A stretch of 64,000 nucleotides of DNA from Alphaproteobacteria bacterium (GTDB taxonomy: Bacteria; Pseudomonadota; Alphaproteobacteria; Sphingomonadales; Sphingomonadaceae), in NCBI GenBank assembly GCA_018970445.1, contig JAGWWF010000002.1:62001-126000 (forward strand). The letters run 5' to 3'. Within the stretch, counting starts at the first letter, position 1; each line of letters begins with the position of its first letter. The notes beneath the pieces are model-generated. The model was not told where the DNA came from, made no database searches, and saw only the letters and a program-made list of their open reading frames with translations. A program made the position numbers and the translations under genes. Positions 52,111-59,905 of this stretch are shown one piece after another.

Positions 52111-52689
52111 ATGGCTGATGTTCCCAAGATCTGGCTGACCGCCGATGGCCTGCTGGCCGACAGTTTCCGGCTGGCGCGGGCCGTGCTGGAATCGGGCTTC
52201 CGGCCCACCCATCTGGTGGGCATCTGGCGTGGCGGCGCGCCCATCGGCATCGCCGTGCAGGAATTTTTCGACGTGCACGGCGTGGCCTGCGATCATATCG
52301 CCATCCGCACCGCCAGTTACACCGGGATCGACAGCCAAGCCAAGGCCGTGAAAGTCTATGCGCTGGGCTGGCTGGTCGACACGCTCAACGCCGATGACCG
52401 GCTGCTGATCATCGATGATGTGTTCGATTCGGGCCGCAGCATCGCTGCCGTGCTGGCCGAACTGAAGGCAAGGTGCCGCGCCAATCTGCCGGCCGACATC
52501 CGCATCGCCACCGTCTGGTACAAGCCAGCGCGCAACCAGACCGCGCTGACACCCGATTATTTCATCCACCAAAGCGACGACTGGCTGGTGTTCCCGCACG
52601 AGATCGACGGGCTGAGCCCGGACGAGATCCGCGCCCACAAGCCGGCCGCGGAGCTGATCCTGGCCCCCATCAAGGGTTTGACCGCATGA
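52111..52689 (+). CDS. Purine phosphoribosyltransferase (Hpt/Gpt-type)
   Basis: Adds ribose-5-phosphate from PRPP to a purine base, most likely hypoxanthine, guanine or xanthine. The 192-residue protein has the PRPP-binding motif LLIIDDVFDSGRSIAAV near residue 102, and HLVGIWRGGAPIGIAVQEF near 34 with the PPi loop. Base preference cannot be settled by eye. The start is uncertain: the ATG at 52111 is used here, a GTG at 52102 is three codons earlier. Its stop overlaps the deaminase start by 4 bases (ATGA), so the two should be made together. Confidence 0.85.
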   Translation: MADVPKIWLTADGLLADSFRLARAVLESGFRPTHLVGIWRGGAPIGIAVQEFFDVHGVACDHIAIRTASYTGIDSQAKAVKVYALGWLVDTLNADDRLLIIDDVFDSGRSIAAVLAELKARCRANLPADIRIATVWYKPARNQTALTPDYFIHQSDDWLVFPHEIDGLSPDEIRAHKPAAELILAPIKGLTA

Positions 52690-53705
52690 CCGGATTTGCC
52701 AATGCGGCCGACCGCGCCGCCTTCATCGCCGCCCTGCCCAAGGCTGAACTGCATCTGCACATCGAAGGCAGCCTGGAACCCGAAATGATGGCCGCGCTGG
52801 CGCAGCGCAACGGGGTGCGGCTGGCGTTCGACAGCGTGGCGGCCATCCGCGCCGCCTATGAATTCTCCAACCTGCAGGATTTCCTCGACATTTATTATCA
52901 GGGCATGGCGGTGCTGCTGACCGAGGCCGATTTTCACGACCTGACCACCGCCTATCTGGCCCGCGCCGCGGCCGACAATGTGCGCCATGTCGAAATCTTC
53001 TTCGATCCGCAGGGCCATACGGCGCGCGGGGTGGCCTTTGCCGATGTGGTGGGCGGCATCGCCCGCGCGCTTGATGATGCCAGGGCGCGCGGCATCAGCA
53101 GCCGGCTGATCATGTGCTTCCTGCGCCATCTTTCGGAAGACGACGCGCAAGCGACGCTGGACCAGGCGCTGCCGCATCTGCATCTGATCCACGGCGTTGG
53201 CCTGGATTCGAGCGAACTGGGCCATCCGCCGGACAAGTTCGCCCGCGTCTTTGCCCGCGCCCGCGCCCTGGGCCTGAGACTCGTTGCCCATGCCGGCGAG
53301 GAGGGGCCGCCCGATTATGTGTGGCAGGCGCTGGACGTGCTGGGCGTGGACCGCATCGATCATGGCAACCGCGCGCTGGAGGATGCAGCCCTGGTGCAGC
53401 GCATTGTTGGCGCGGGCCTGACGCTGACCGTCTGCCCGCTGTCGAACCTGAAATTGTGCGTGGTCAGGGATATCACCGCCCATCCGTTGCGCGCCATGCT
53501 GGCGGCCGGGCTGAAGGCGACGGTGAACAGCGATGATCCGGCCTATTTCGGCGGATACATCAACGCCAATTTCATCGCGGTGGCCGATGCGCTCGACCTC
53601 ACGCGCGATGAACTTCTCATCCTGGCCCGCAACAGCTTCACAGGCAGCTTTCTTTCGGCCGCAGATCAGGCGCCGCATCTGGCCGCGATCGCCGCGCTTG
53701 GTTGA
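52686..53705 (+). CDS. Adenine or adenosine deaminase (zinc-dependent)
   Basis: The 339-residue amidohydrolase of the adenosine/adenine deaminase family. The metal site starts with KAELHLHIEGSLEPEMM near residue 20, HAGEEGPP lies near 203, HGNRALED near 228 and VNSDDPAYFGGYINANF near 280. The DPAYFGGY form and the LHLHIEGSLEPEMM opening resemble fungal Aah1-type and bacterial adenine deaminases more than classic adenosine deaminase. It overlaps the phosphoribosyltransferase gene by 4 bases. Together they could turn adenine into hypoxanthine and then IMP; that pathway is inferred from context. Confidence 0.88.
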   Translation: MTGFANAADRAAFIAALPKAELHLHIEGSLEPEMMAALAQRNGVRLAFDSVAAIRAAYEFSNLQDFLDIYYQGMAVLLTEADFHDLTTAYLARAAADNVRHVEIFFDPQGHTARGVAFADVVGGIARALDDARARGISSRLIMCFLRHLSEDDAQATLDQALPHLHLIHGVGLDSSELGHPPDKFARVFARARALGLRLVAHAGEEGPPDYVWQALDVLGVDRIDHGNRALEDAALVQRIVGAGLTLTVCPLSNLKLCVVRDITAHPLRAMLAAGLKATVNSDDPAYFGGYINANFIAVADALDLTRDELLILARNSFTGSFLSAADQAPHLAAIAALG

Positions 53706-53755
53706 CGCGGCAGCGCCATCTCGCCACAGAAGCGTCACTTTGGGAGGGTGAGACG

Positions 53756-55285
53756 ATGGCAAAGGCGGATATCGGGCTGGCAAACTGGTTCATGCGGCGG
53801 GTGGCACAAACGCCCGGCCGCCCGGCGCTCAGCTTTGATGGCGCCACGCGCAGCTATGCCGAAATGGGCGATGCCATCGGCCGGCTGGCGACCGCGCTGC
53901 GAGCCGGCGGCGTGTGCCGGGGGGATCGGATTGGCTATCTGGGGCTGAACAACCCGGTCTATTTCGATCTCTTGTTTGCCGCCGCGCGGCTGGGCGCGAT
54001 CTTCGTGCCATTGAACTTCCGCCTCACCGGGCCGGAACTGGATTATATCATCAACGATGCCGGCGTGCACACGCTGGTGGCCGATGCAATGCACCGCCCG
54101 GTGATCGACAGCGTGCGCGCCACCCTGTGCTGCCGCCGGTTCCTGAGCGCCGATGCGGCGGCCGATGGCTGGCAGACGCTGGCTGATTTCGTTGGCGATG
54201 CCGCCCCGCTGGCAAAGGGCGAGGCGACCGACGATGATGATGTCGCGGTGATCATGTACACATCGGGCACCACCGGCCGGCCCAAGGGCGCCATGCTCAC
54301 CCACGGCAATTTCTGGTGGGCCAACATCAACGGCGCGCTGGGCGCCGATGTGTCAGAAAATGACATCACGCTGGTGATGGCGCCGCTGTTCCACATCGGC
54401 GGGCTGAACGTGACGCCGCTCAGCTGCTGGCAGAAGGGCGGCCATGTCGTGCTGCACCGCGCCTTTGATCCGGCGCGCTTCATCAAGGATGTGAAGGCGC
54501 ACCGTGTCACCACCACATTTGCCGTGCCGGCGATGCTGCTGTTCATCGCCCAGCAGCCGGATTTTGCCGAGGCGGACCTGTCGTCCATCCGCGTCATCAT
54601 GTGCGGCGGCGCGCCGGTGCCGGAACCGCTGCTGCGCCTGTACAATGCGCGCGGCATTCCGCTGAACCAGGGCTATGGCCTCACCGAAACCGCGCCGTCG
54701 GGCAGCTATCTCGGCCCGGAATTCGCGCTGGCCAAGCTGGGTTCGGCCGGCAAGCCGATGTTCTTCGTCGATCTGAAGATCGTGGCCGAAGATGGTCGCA
54801 CGCCGCTGGGCCCGAACCAGCGCGGCGAGGTGGTGATGCGCGGCCCCAACATCATGCGCGGATACTGGAACAAGCCCGAGGCGACCGCAGCCGCCATCGA
54901 TGCCGAAGGCTGGTTCCATTCGGGTGACATCGGCTATCTGGATGATGATGGCTTTCTGTATATCTGCGATCGGCTGAAGGACATGATCATCAGCGGCGGC
55001 GAGAATATCTATCCGGCCGAGGTGGAGGCCGTGCTGTATGACCATCCCGCCATCGCCGAAGTGGCAATCTTTGGCGAGCCGAGTGAGAAATGGGGCGAGA
55101 GCGTGACGGCGGTGGCGGCGCTGAAGCCCGATGCCAGCCTGGATCTGGACGCCTTGCGCGCCTGGGCCACCGAACGGCTGGCGCGCTACAAGCTGCCCAC
55201 GCGGCTGGAAATCATGCCCGCCCTGCCGCGCAATCCGGCCGGCAAGGTGCTGAAGTTCGAGCTGCGGGATCGGTTCAAGCGGTAA
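53756..55285 (+). CDS. AMP-dependent acyl-CoA ligase/synthetase
   Basis: The 509-residue protein activates a carboxylic acid to its CoA thioester. Motifs: VIMYTSGTTGRPKGAMLTHGN near residue 166, the A5 region QGYGLTETAPSGSYLG near 308, SGDIGYLDDDGFLYICDRLKD near 388, GENIYPAEVE near 416 and the catalytic Lys in NPAGKVLKFELRDR near the C-terminus. Acid specificity is open: medium/long-chain fatty acid and aryl-CoA ligases share these motifs. The ATG at 53756 has a strong GGGAGG site upstream. It follows the deaminase gene by 50 bp but has no evident link to purine metabolism. Confidence 0.92.
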   Translation: MAKADIGLANWFMRRVAQTPGRPALSFDGATRSYAEMGDAIGRLATALRAGGVCRGDRIGYLGLNNPVYFDLLFAAARLGAIFVPLNFRLTGPELDYIINDAGVHTLVADAMHRPVIDSVRATLCCRRFLSADAAADGWQTLADFVGDAAPLAKGEATDDDDVAVIMYTSGTTGRPKGAMLTHGNFWWANINGALGADVSENDITLVMAPLFHIGGLNVTPLSCWQKGGHVVLHRAFDPARFIKDVKAHRVTTTFAVPAMLLFIAQQPDFAEADLSSIRVIMCGGAPVPEPLLRLYNARGIPLNQGYGLTETAPSGSYLGPEFALAKLGSAGKPMFFVDLKIVAEDGRTPLGPNQRGEVVMRGPNIMRGYWNKPEATAAAIDAEGWFHSGDIGYLDDDGFLYICDRLKDMIISGGENIYPAEVEAVLYDHPAIAEVAIFGEPSEKWGESVTAVAALKPDASLDLDALRAWATERLARYKLPTRLEIMPALPRNPAGKVLKFELRDRFKR

Positions 55286-55310
55286 GGGATCGGCGCAAGC
55301 CAGCGCACGA

Positions 55311-55411
55311 GTCATGCTGAACTTGTTTCAGCATCCATGGGTGTGCAACCGCCACGCGCATGTGATTTCAAGACACGCCGGCCATGGATGCTGAAACAAG
55401 TTCAGCATGAC
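55311..55411. repeat. Dispersed inverted repeat, copy 2 (perfect 30-bp arms)
   Basis: Arms at 55311-55340 and 55382-55411 are perfect 30-base inverted repeats that include CATGCTGAACTTGTTTCAGC; the 41-base loop is between. It lies between the convergent ends of the acyl-CoA ligase gene and a minus-strand gene. Copy 1 at 18041-18136 has two mismatches between its arms. Conserved position between convergent genes suggests bidirectional termination or a mobile palindromic element. Confidence 0.9.
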
Positions 55412-55441
55412 GAATTTCCGTGTTTCGACAATCGCCGCATC

Positions 55442-56935
55442 TCAGCGCGGCGGGCTCACCGCCGCCGGCAGGTCGCGGCCCAGGCGGGCAAAGGCGGCCT
55501 TCACATCGGGCCGCGCCTTCAGGCTGCGCAGCGCGGCCTTGGTGGCGCGATCGGGCGCGGCGGCGCGATCGGCGATCAGAAAGGGTTGCAGTTCGAACAG
55601 CGCATCATCGCGGCTGTCGTCCACTTCCAGCCGCCGGATCAGCACGGCGGCAGCCGCGTTCAGATTGCCGGCACAGGCCTGCGCCGCCTGCACCGCCCGG
55701 TTGTTGCCATCGGCCGTCCAGCCCGGCGGCAGGCCGGCCGCGGCGGCCGCCGCCTCGGCGCTGCGGCCGGCGCGGGCCAGCGCGCACACGCGGATGGAGG
55801 CCAGCGCCTGCACCCCATAAGGGTTCAGCCCCTTGGCATCGATGGCGGCCACCCGGCGCAGCGCATCATCATGGCGGCCGGCCTCCTCGGCCATGTCGGC
55901 CGCGATGATGCGGAAGGCGGCGGTGTTGGGATGGCTGGCCGCCGGCAGCGCCGCCACCGCATCCAGCGCCGCCAGCGCCGCATCGGTGCGGCCGGCATCG
56001 GCCAGCAGATTGGCCTTCAGGCTGATTGCCCACAATTCGCGTTCGCCCATGCGCGCCAGCGCGTCGGGGATGGCACCGATATCGGCGATGCGGGCCAGGG
56101 CTTCGGGTTCCTTGCTGGCGATGTTCAACGCTTCGGCCACGCCGGCGCGGGCGATGATCGATTGCGGCGCCTTGGCCAGCACCGCTTCGGCCGCCGCGAT
56201 GAACATGGCATCGGCCAGATCGGCGCCCGGGCCCAGCCGCGCCTCCAGCGCCGGCCACAGCGACTGATAGCGGCGATCAATCGCCAGCCGCACCAGGCTG
56301 ACGGGGTTGACCAGCGCCGCGATCACCGGCTGGGCTTCATCCAGCCGGCCGCGCCTGGCCAGCCCGGCAATCACCGCCAGCCGCAGCGCATCGCCATCCC
56401 CCACCGTCTGACCGGCGGGGGCATAGCCGGCGTTGACGAGGGTGAAGGCCAGATCGAACTTGCGATCTTCGGCAGCGGTATCGGCCAGCACGGCCGAGAC
56501 CAGTTCGGTGGGCAGATCGGCCAGCCATCTGGGTTCGGTGGCGGCGATCAGCTGCAGGGCCTGGCCGGCGGCGGGGATATCGTTGGTGATGGCGCGCAGC
56601 ACGAACAATTGCCGCATCAGCAGCGCCGTGGGCGTCATCGCGGCATCCACGGCAAATTCCACCGCGGTGCGCGCTTCGGCAAATTTTCCGGCGCGGGCCA
56701 GCGCAAAGCTGCGCAGGCCCTGCACCTGGCCCTTGTCGGCCGGCAGATCGGCCGCGGCCAGCAGCGCATCCAGCAGCGCCAGCGCCTCATCGGCCTTGCC
56801 GGCATCCAGCAGGCTGGCGGCGCGGGCCAGCTGTTCGTCCCGCTGTGGCGCGGCCGGGCTGGCCACCGGCGCCGCCGCCATCAGCAGGGCCGCCAGCGGG
56901 GCCAGCAAAAAAACCGGTTTGAGCGCGCGCATCAT
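55442..56935 (-). CDS. Exported helical-repeat (TPR-like) protein
   Basis: The 497-residue protein has a signal peptide (MMRALKPVFLLAPLAALLMAAA) and Ala/Leu-rich helical repeats throughout. Repeats of the form LLDAGKADEALALLDALLAA and LADAGRTDAALAALDAVAALP look like degenerate TPR units, so a periplasmic scaffold is likely. I recognise no named family. It is the only minus-strand gene between the repeat at 55.3 kb and the isomerase at 57.0 kb, 41 bp from that gene's start. Function unknown. Confidence 0.62.
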   Translation of the reverse strand: MMRALKPVFLLAPLAALLMAAAPVASPAAPQRDEQLARAASLLDAGKADEALALLDALLAAADLPADKGQVQGLRSFALARAGKFAEARTAVEFAVDAAMTPTALLMRQLFVLRAITNDIPAAGQALQLIAATEPRWLADLPTELVSAVLADTAAEDRKFDLAFTLVNAGYAPAGQTVGDGDALRLAVIAGLARRGRLDEAQPVIAALVNPVSLVRLAIDRRYQSLWPALEARLGPGADLADAMFIAAAEAVLAKAPQSIIARAGVAEALNIASKEPEALARIADIGAIPDALARMGERELWAISLKANLLADAGRTDAALAALDAVAALPAASHPNTAAFRIIAADMAEEAGRHDDALRRVAAIDAKGLNPYGVQALASIRVCALARAGRSAEAAAAAAGLPPGWTADGNNRAVQAAQACAGNLNAAAAVLIRRLEVDDSRDDALFELQPFLIADRAAAPDRATKAALRSLKARPDVKAAFARLGRDLPAAVSPPR

Positions 56936-56976
56936 CCCGCCACAGTAACGCCAAACCGGGCTTTGGGGAGAGGGTC

Positions 56977-57585
56977 ATGACGGCACAGGTGGAATTCTTC
57001 TTCGATTGTTCGTCGCCCTGGACCTATCTGGGCTTCGAGGCGCTGTGCGACGCGGCGCGCGCAGACGGGTTTGGCGTGTGTTTCCGCCCGTTTCTGGTGG
57101 GCGGCGTGTTCAACACGGTGAACCCATCCGTGTATGAAATGCGCTCCAGACCCGTGGTGCCCAAGGCGCGTTATTTCACCAAGGACATGCACGACTGGAT
57201 CAGACGATCCGGCCTGGCGATCAAATGGACGCCCAGCATATTCCCGGTGAACAGCGCGCGCGCCATGCGCCTGTGCCTGGTAGCGGCCGACGCCAACGCC
57301 TGCGAGGCGGTCGCCCGCCGCATCTTCCAGCTTTATTGGAGCGAGGACCGCGACATTTCGCAGCCCGACGTGCTGGCCGAAGCGGCCGCCGCCGGCGGGC
57401 TGGGGCCGGACGCACTGGCACAGGCCGATTCACCGGAGATGAAGGCAAGGCTGCGCGCCAACACCGACGAGTTGATCGCGCGCGGTGGCTTTGGCACGCC
57501 CACATTCTATGTGGGCGGCACCGACATGTATTTCGGGCAGGACCGGATCATCCTGGTGCGCGAGGCGATGGCGCGACTGGCCTGA
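56977..57585 (+). CDS. 2-hydroxychromene-2-carboxylate isomerase / DsbA-like protein
   Basis: The 202-residue protein belongs to the kappa-class glutathione transferase/HCCA isomerase branch of the thioredoxin fold. Its start VEFFFDCSSPWTYLGFEAL has Ser in place of the DsbA CXXC (CSSP), as in isomerases. Later KWTPSIFPVNSARAMRL near residue 88 and GGFGTPTFYVGGTDMYFGQDR near 175 hold the cis-Pro and typical C-terminal pattern. HCCA isomerase acts in naphthalene-type aromatic breakdown with glutathione; no other such gene is nearby, so its true substrate is open. Confidence 0.87.
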   Translation: MTAQVEFFFDCSSPWTYLGFEALCDAARADGFGVCFRPFLVGGVFNTVNPSVYEMRSRPVVPKARYFTKDMHDWIRRSGLAIKWTPSIFPVNSARAMRLCLVAADANACEAVARRIFQLYWSEDRDISQPDVLAEAAAAGGLGPDALAQADSPEMKARLRANTDELIARGGFGTPTFYVGGTDMYFGQDRIILVREAMARLA

Positions 57586-57624
57586 GCAGGCGGCTTGACT
57601 CTGGGAGCGGCCCGGCGGCATTGG

Positions 57625-57639
57625 GAACAGATGTAGAAC
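57625..57639 (+). promoter_or_regulatory. LexA (SOS) box upstream of imuA
   Basis: GAAC-AGATGTA-GAAC is a perfect match to the alphaproteobacterial SOS box GAAC-N7-GAAC, 25 bp upstream of the imuA start. It supports LexA repression and DNA-damage induction of the imuA-imuB-dnaE2 operon. Confidence 0.88.
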
Positions 57640-57663
57640 ATTTGTCGCCTGCGAGTCGCCCGA

Positions 57664-58470
57664 TTGCCCAGCCAGCCAGCCTTTGCCCATCGCCTGCCCC
57701 GCCCCACCGTGCAGCCGGGCGGGCGCGTGTCGCAGCCCCGTCTCGGCCTTGATGCCGGGCGGCTGGATGCGGCGCTGAACGGCGGCCTGGTGCTGGCCGG
57801 CTGCCACGAGATTTATGGCCCGGCGGCCACGGCCTTTGCCCTGATGCTGGTGCTGGCCGCCCCGCGCGCCGGCCCGATCCTGTGGATCAGCGACGGGCGG
57901 GAGGAGGATGGCCGGCTGTATGGCACCGGCATATCCGAACTGGGCGGCGATCCGGCGCGGCTGTGGCTGGTGGCCGCCGGCGGCGTGCTGCCGATGCTGC
58001 GTGCCGCAAGCGAAGCCCAGGCCTGCACGGCGCTGGCCGCCGTGGTGCTGGAAAGCCATGGCGAGGCCCGCGCCATCGACCTGACGGTGACGCGCCGGTT
58101 GCAATTGGCCGCCGCCGCCCACGGCGTGTTCACCCTGATGCTGCGCGGCGGGGCTCCCCGGCCATCGGCTGCGCTCACCCGCTGGCAGGCCCAGGCTGCG
58201 CCCACGCGCCGGCTGGCGGCCGATGCCCCCGGCCCGCCGCGTCTGGCGATCACCCTCGCACGCCAGCGCGGCGGGCCGGCCGATATCAACCAGCAACTGG
58301 AGTGGAACCGTGACCGACGCCGCTTTGTCGCGGCCGGCCAGAGCGCCGGCCAGCCAATCCCGATCCACGCCGTGCCCATCGGCGCCGTCTTTGCCCGTCG
58401 TCGCCACCCGCCGCCGCATCCTGGCGCTGGCGCTGCCGCTGCTGCCCACACAGCGGCAGCCGCAGCCTGA
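57664..58470 (+). CDS. imuA: ImuA, SOS mutagenesis accessory protein
   Basis: RecA-like accessory of the alphaproteobacterial translesion mutasome with ImuB and DnaE2. The 268-residue protein has a RecA/SulA-like core: LDAALNGGLVLAGCHEIYGP near residue 28, LWISDGREEDGRLYG near 75 and LESHGEARAIDLTVTRRLQLAA near 130. The start is a TTG at 57664-57666; no in-frame ATG lies in the right place. The last 160 bases overlap the imuB frame, so the final 50 residues (Pro/Ala/His-rich) may be dispensable. First gene of the LexA-controlled operon. Confidence 0.82.
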   Translation: MPSQPAFAHRLPRPTVQPGGRVSQPRLGLDAGRLDAALNGGLVLAGCHEIYGPAATAFALMLVLAAPRAGPILWISDGREEDGRLYGTGISELGGDPARLWLVAAGGVLPMLRAASEAQACTALAAVVLESHGEARAIDLTVTRRLQLAAAAHGVFTLMLRGGAPRPSAALTRWQAQAAPTRRLAADAPGPPRLAITLARQRGGPADINQQLEWNRDRRRFVAAGQSAGQPIPIHAVPIGAVFARRRHPPPHPGAGAAAAAHTAAAAA

Positions 58471-59905
58471 CGGCGAAACCCCGCTGCTGCTGGTGGCAAG
58501 CGACCGCGGCCGCCAGATCGTCCGCGCCGCCAATGAAGCCGCGCTGGCGCTGGGCCTCACCCCCGGCCTGGCACTGGCCGATGCCCGCGCTGCCGTGCCC
58601 GATGTGGCGGTGGCCGCCTTTGATCCCGATGGCGATGCCGCCTGCCTGGACTGGCTGGCGCGCGGGGCGACGCGCTGGTCGCCACTGGTGCGCGCCTGCC
58701 CGCCGCACGGCCTGTTGATCGATATCAGCGGCTGCGCCCATCTGTTTGGCGGAGAGGCCAGCCTGGTTGCCGATGCCGTGACCCGGCTGGGCCGGCTGGG
58801 TTTCAGTGCCCAGCCGGCACTGGCCGCCACCCCGGCCGCCGCCATGGCCTTGGCGCGCTTTGGGGCGCGGTCTGGCGGCGAGCGGGTTGATGATCTGCCG
58901 CTGGCCGCCCTGTCGGAGCTGGAAAGCGTGCAGACGGCGCTGCGCCGCGCCGGGCTGAAATGCGTGGGCGATGTTGCCCGGCTGCCACGCGCGGCCATTG
59001 CCGCGCGCTTTGGCGAGGCGCTGGTGGCAGCACTGGACCAGCTGCGGGAGGCGGCACCCGAACCGCTGGATCCTCTGCTGCCGGCCGCGCCAATGGCGGC
59101 GCAGCGCCGCTTTGCCCAGCCGGTGGCCAGCCATGATGCGGTGCGCGCCGCGCTGGCAAAGCTGCTGCTGGCGGTGCAGGTGAAGCTGACGGCGCTTGGC
59201 GCCGGTGGCCGCCGCTTTGCGCTGGCGCTCTATCGCGCCGATGGCCATGTTGCCGAAGTGGCGGTGGAAACCGCCGCGCCGCAGCGCGATCCGGCGGTGC
59301 TGCTGCGCCTGTTCGATGAACGCATCGCGGCGCTGAATGATCCGCTTGATCCCGGTTTCGGTTATGATCTGCTGCGGCTGGCGGTGCCGATCACCGCGCC
59401 GCTGGCCGAAACGCAGTTGGGCCTGGATGGCGGCGCGCTGGCCGAAACCCAGTTGACCGCGCTGGTTGACCGGCTGAGCGCCCGGCTGGGCCAGGGCCGG
59501 CTGAAACGCCTGGCCCGCGCCGACAGCCATATCCCCGAACAGGCGAGCTTCCTGGCGGCACTGGGCCATGGCGAGGATAGCTGGCCCGCCCCGGACCCTG
59601 GCGAACCGCCCGGCCGGCCCATCCGGATGTTTGATCCGCCACAGCCGATCGAGGTGCTGGCCGAAGTGCCCGATGGCCCGCCGCGCCGCTTTCGCTGGCG
59701 CGGCTGCGTGCATGATGTGACGGCCCACGAAGGCCCCGAACGCATCGCGGCGCAGTGGTGGCGACGCAAGGATGGCGCCGGCCTGACCCGCGATTACTGG
59801 CGGGTGGAGGATGCGCAGGGGCAGCGTTACTGGCTGTTCCGTCACGGCCTGTATGAACAGGAGACGGACAGCCCGCGCTGGTATATCCACGGCCTGTTTG
59901 CATGA
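58310..59905 (+). CDS. imuB: ImuB, inactive Y-family polymerase and clamp-interaction hub
   Basis: ImuB is a Y-family polymerase-like protein that lacks catalytic acids and links DnaE2 to the beta clamp. The 531-residue chain has the Y-family outline: RILALALPLLPTQR near residue 33, an LLIDISGCAHLFGG segment near 140 where active enzymes carry SxDE, then helix-hairpin-helix (AGLKCVGDVARLPRAAIAARFG) near 220. I chose a GTG at 58310 because GGAG lies 7 bases upstream. That start overlaps imuA by 161 bases; a TTG at 58391 would reduce it. Overlaps dnaE2 by 4 bases. Confidence 0.88.
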   Translation: MTDAALSRPARAPASQSRSTPCPSAPSLPVVATRRRILALALPLLPTQRQPQPDGETPLLLVASDRGRQIVRAANEAALALGLTPGLALADARAAVPDVAVAAFDPDGDAACLDWLARGATRWSPLVRACPPHGLLIDISGCAHLFGGEASLVADAVTRLGRLGFSAQPALAATPAAAMALARFGARSGGERVDDLPLAALSELESVQTALRRAGLKCVGDVARLPRAAIAARFGEALVAALDQLREAAPEPLDPLLPAAPMAAQRRFAQPVASHDAVRAALAKLLLAVQVKLTALGAGGRRFALALYRADGHVAEVAVETAAPQRDPAVLLRLFDERIAALNDPLDPGFGYDLLRLAVPITAPLAETQLGLDGGALAETQLTALVDRLSARLGQGRLKRLARADSHIPEQASFLAALGHGEDSWPAPDPGEPPGRPIRMFDPPQPIEVLAEVPDGPPRRFRWRGCVHDVTAHEGPERIAAQWWRRKDGAGLTRDYWRVEDAQGQRYWLFRHGLYEQETDSPRWYIHGLFA

